Source: Cucumis sativus (lineage: Eukaryota; Streptophyta; Magnoliopsida; Cucurbitales; Cucurbitaceae). Taken from it: 64,000 nt of DNA. The stretch lies in NCBI RefSeq assembly GCF_000004075.3, contig NC_026660.2, positions 3,596,001-3,660,000 on the forward strand. The letters run 5' to 3'. The notes below the pieces were generated by a model, which saw only the letters and a list, made by a program, of their open reading frames with translations, was not told where the DNA came from and did not search any database. The first letter of the stretch is position 1; each line of letters opens with the position of its first letter. The position numbers were made by a program, and so were the translations under genes. Below are positions 62,974 to 64,000 of the stretch, piece by piece.

Positions 62974-63540
62974 TTAGGGAAGTAAATGGATCATATTTTA
63001 TTATTTAAACACCACTGTTCGAGGTTAAGGGTCCATTTGGATTGAATTAAGAACGAAATGTTTTTCAATAATACATTTTCTTTTAAACAGTTTTTTGGAA
63101 ATGAGTTTAAAATTTAAACACTTAATGTTTGGTTAGACTTTTTCATAAGTGTTTATATGTGAATTTGGTTTTTAAAGATTTATTCAAAATAGATTATTTT
63201 ATAAATGAAATTTCAAAAATGCATTATTTTAATTTGCCAAACACTACCATTTTTTTCAAAATAGTTTTTTGGCAAAATTAAACACTTTAGAATCTCAACC
63301 AAACACACTCTAAGGCTTTGGAAAGTTATTATTTGTTCATCTTAGCTACCTATTTATGGCCTCATTTCAGCTGCCGCTTTGGACAGCCATCATAAGATTA
63401 GGGAAGAAAATGCATCATATTATATTATTTAAACCCGCTGTTTGAGCATAAAGCTTTGGGAAGTTATTACTTGTTCAATCTTAGCTGCCTATTGATGGGC
63501 TCATTTCAGCTGCCGCGTTGGACAGCTATCATAAGATTCA
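62974..63540. repeat. ~140-bp tandem duplication, one copy split by a MITE
   Basis: Unit 1 is 62974-63028 plus 63314-63398; unit 2 is 63399 to about 63540. Shared text includes GGGAAG(T/A)AAATG(G/C)ATCATAT, TTATTATTTAAAC-type strings, CTCATTTCAGCTGCCGC and GGACAGC(C/T)ATCATAAGATT. Identity is high but not perfect. The MITE at 63029-63310 interrupts only unit 1. Confidence 0.85.
63029..63310. mobile_element. MITE with TAA target duplication (PIF/Harbinger-like)
   Basis: TAA at 63026-63028 and 63311-63313 brackets a 282-bp element. Its ends are imperfect inverted repeats: GGGTCCATTTGGATTGA at the left, and GAGTGTGTTTGGTTGAG as the reverse complement of the right end. The interior is AT-rich and partly self-complementary (AAATTTAAACACTTAA / TTAAACACTTTAGAATC). 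A TAA target and GGG-type ends fit Tourist/PIF-Harbinger MITEs. The neighbouring duplicate copy shows the site without the element. Confidence 0.8.
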
Positions 63541-63799
63541 TAGCAATCAGTTATTTGTTTGTTTGTATATACATGATTCTAGGTTCTTTTGAGTAAGCAC
63601 TTCTTTCTTGTTAGGTTGGGTTTTTCTGGCTTCCTTTTGGGGTTTTCTTTGGAGAAAGAAACATTCCATGGATAAATGAAAGTGGGGGAAAACCCCAAAC
63701 ATTTCCTTTTGGGGTGTCTTTTCATAGGTCATTTTTATTCTGTTGGCCTATGTGTTTTTTTTCCCGTTTGGTCTTTCTGTATCTTTTGGTTTTTTAAAA

Positions 63800-64000
63800 T
63801 GAAATCTTGGTTTTTTGAATCTGATTTTTGCGATTTCTACAAAAATCTCTTTACTAAGAAGGCTGGTTCTCAGTTCCTACCCATAAATGTGAATTGGAAT
63901 CCGATTTCGAATAATAATGCTGCTGATCTTGAATGCCCATTTTCTGAAGTGAGGTTTTCTTGGCTATCTCTTCTCTTGGTGCTAATAAGTCTCCCGGTCC
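63800..64000 (+). mobile_element. Start of a LINE reverse transcriptase, runs off the window
   Basis: The plus strand reads FCDFYKNLFTKKAGSQFL, then DLECPFSEV and, after a frameshift, LGANKSPGP. These are the conserved residues just before the RT core of plant LINEs (usual form SPGPDGF). It is in an intron of the Ser-rich gene and continues past the end. The frameshift near 63955 suggests it is already inactive. Confidence 0.75.

Noticed and set aside
1..64000. tRNA, rRNA or CRISPR features
   Set aside because: I saw no cloverleaf with proper A and B boxes, no rRNA-like conserved blocks, and no regularly spaced repeat-spacer array.

Overview
This is a nuclear plant (dicot) chromosome segment: AT-rich, with intron-containing genes, GT-AG junctions, poly(A)-tailed LINE fragments, MITEs and LTR-element remnants. 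The gene families (a UGT94-like glycosyltransferase next to plastid and mitochondrial housekeeping genes) and the repeat style suggest a cucurbit. That taxonomic guess is an inference from memory.

Layout. (1) 349-1298 (+): the last two exons of a UDP-glycosyltransferase whose 5' part lies outside the window, followed by a decayed Ty1/copia remnant. (2) 3475-8886 (+): an XS-domain RNA-binding protein, 942 aa in three exons. (3) Five genes on the minus strand: an EPCR-type enhancer-of-polycomb-like chromatin protein (9290-12764, 823 aa, 4 exons); ORRM1, a plastid RNA-editing factor with two RIP/MORF-type boxes plus an RRM (15667-19305, 394 aa, 9 exons); an MFS transporter of the HIAT1/TetA-like group (20300-26095, 444 aa, 14 exons); NFU4, a mitochondrial Fe-S scaffold (28922-33869, 273 aa, 6 exons); and ACR12-like, a plastid protein with two ACT domains (35892-45242, 282 aa, 10 exons). 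(4) About 7 kb of repeat-rich intergenic DNA with a large foldback element, a (TA)22 tract and a GC-rich, organelle-like patch. (5) 52391-62691 and beyond (+): the first nine coding exons of a large basic, Ser-rich nuclear-type protein (similar to the Arabidopsis At5g22450 type). Its introns are full of LINE, TRIM and MITE insertions.

I rebuilt the exons by hand. In every complete gene all intron phases close and the summed coding length is a multiple of three, which supports the models. The gene order recalls two Arabidopsis segments (ORRM1 and NFU4 near At3g209xx; EPL and ACR12 near At5g046xx-047xx), as if an ancestral block had been preserved here and fractionated in Arabidopsis. This rests on memory.

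I found no operon-like or defence-like novel system. The most interesting structures are made by transposons. Two LINE copies of one family sit in opposite orientation on either side of a frame-neutral exon (57091-59769). An apparently complete 270-bp TRIM with LTRs, primer-binding site, polypurine tract and 5-bp target duplication lies next to one of them. A MITE sits in one copy of a tandem duplication whose other copy preserves the empty site. A foldback element has arms of about 0.4 kb, and a MITE ends about 20 bp from the MFS stop codon.
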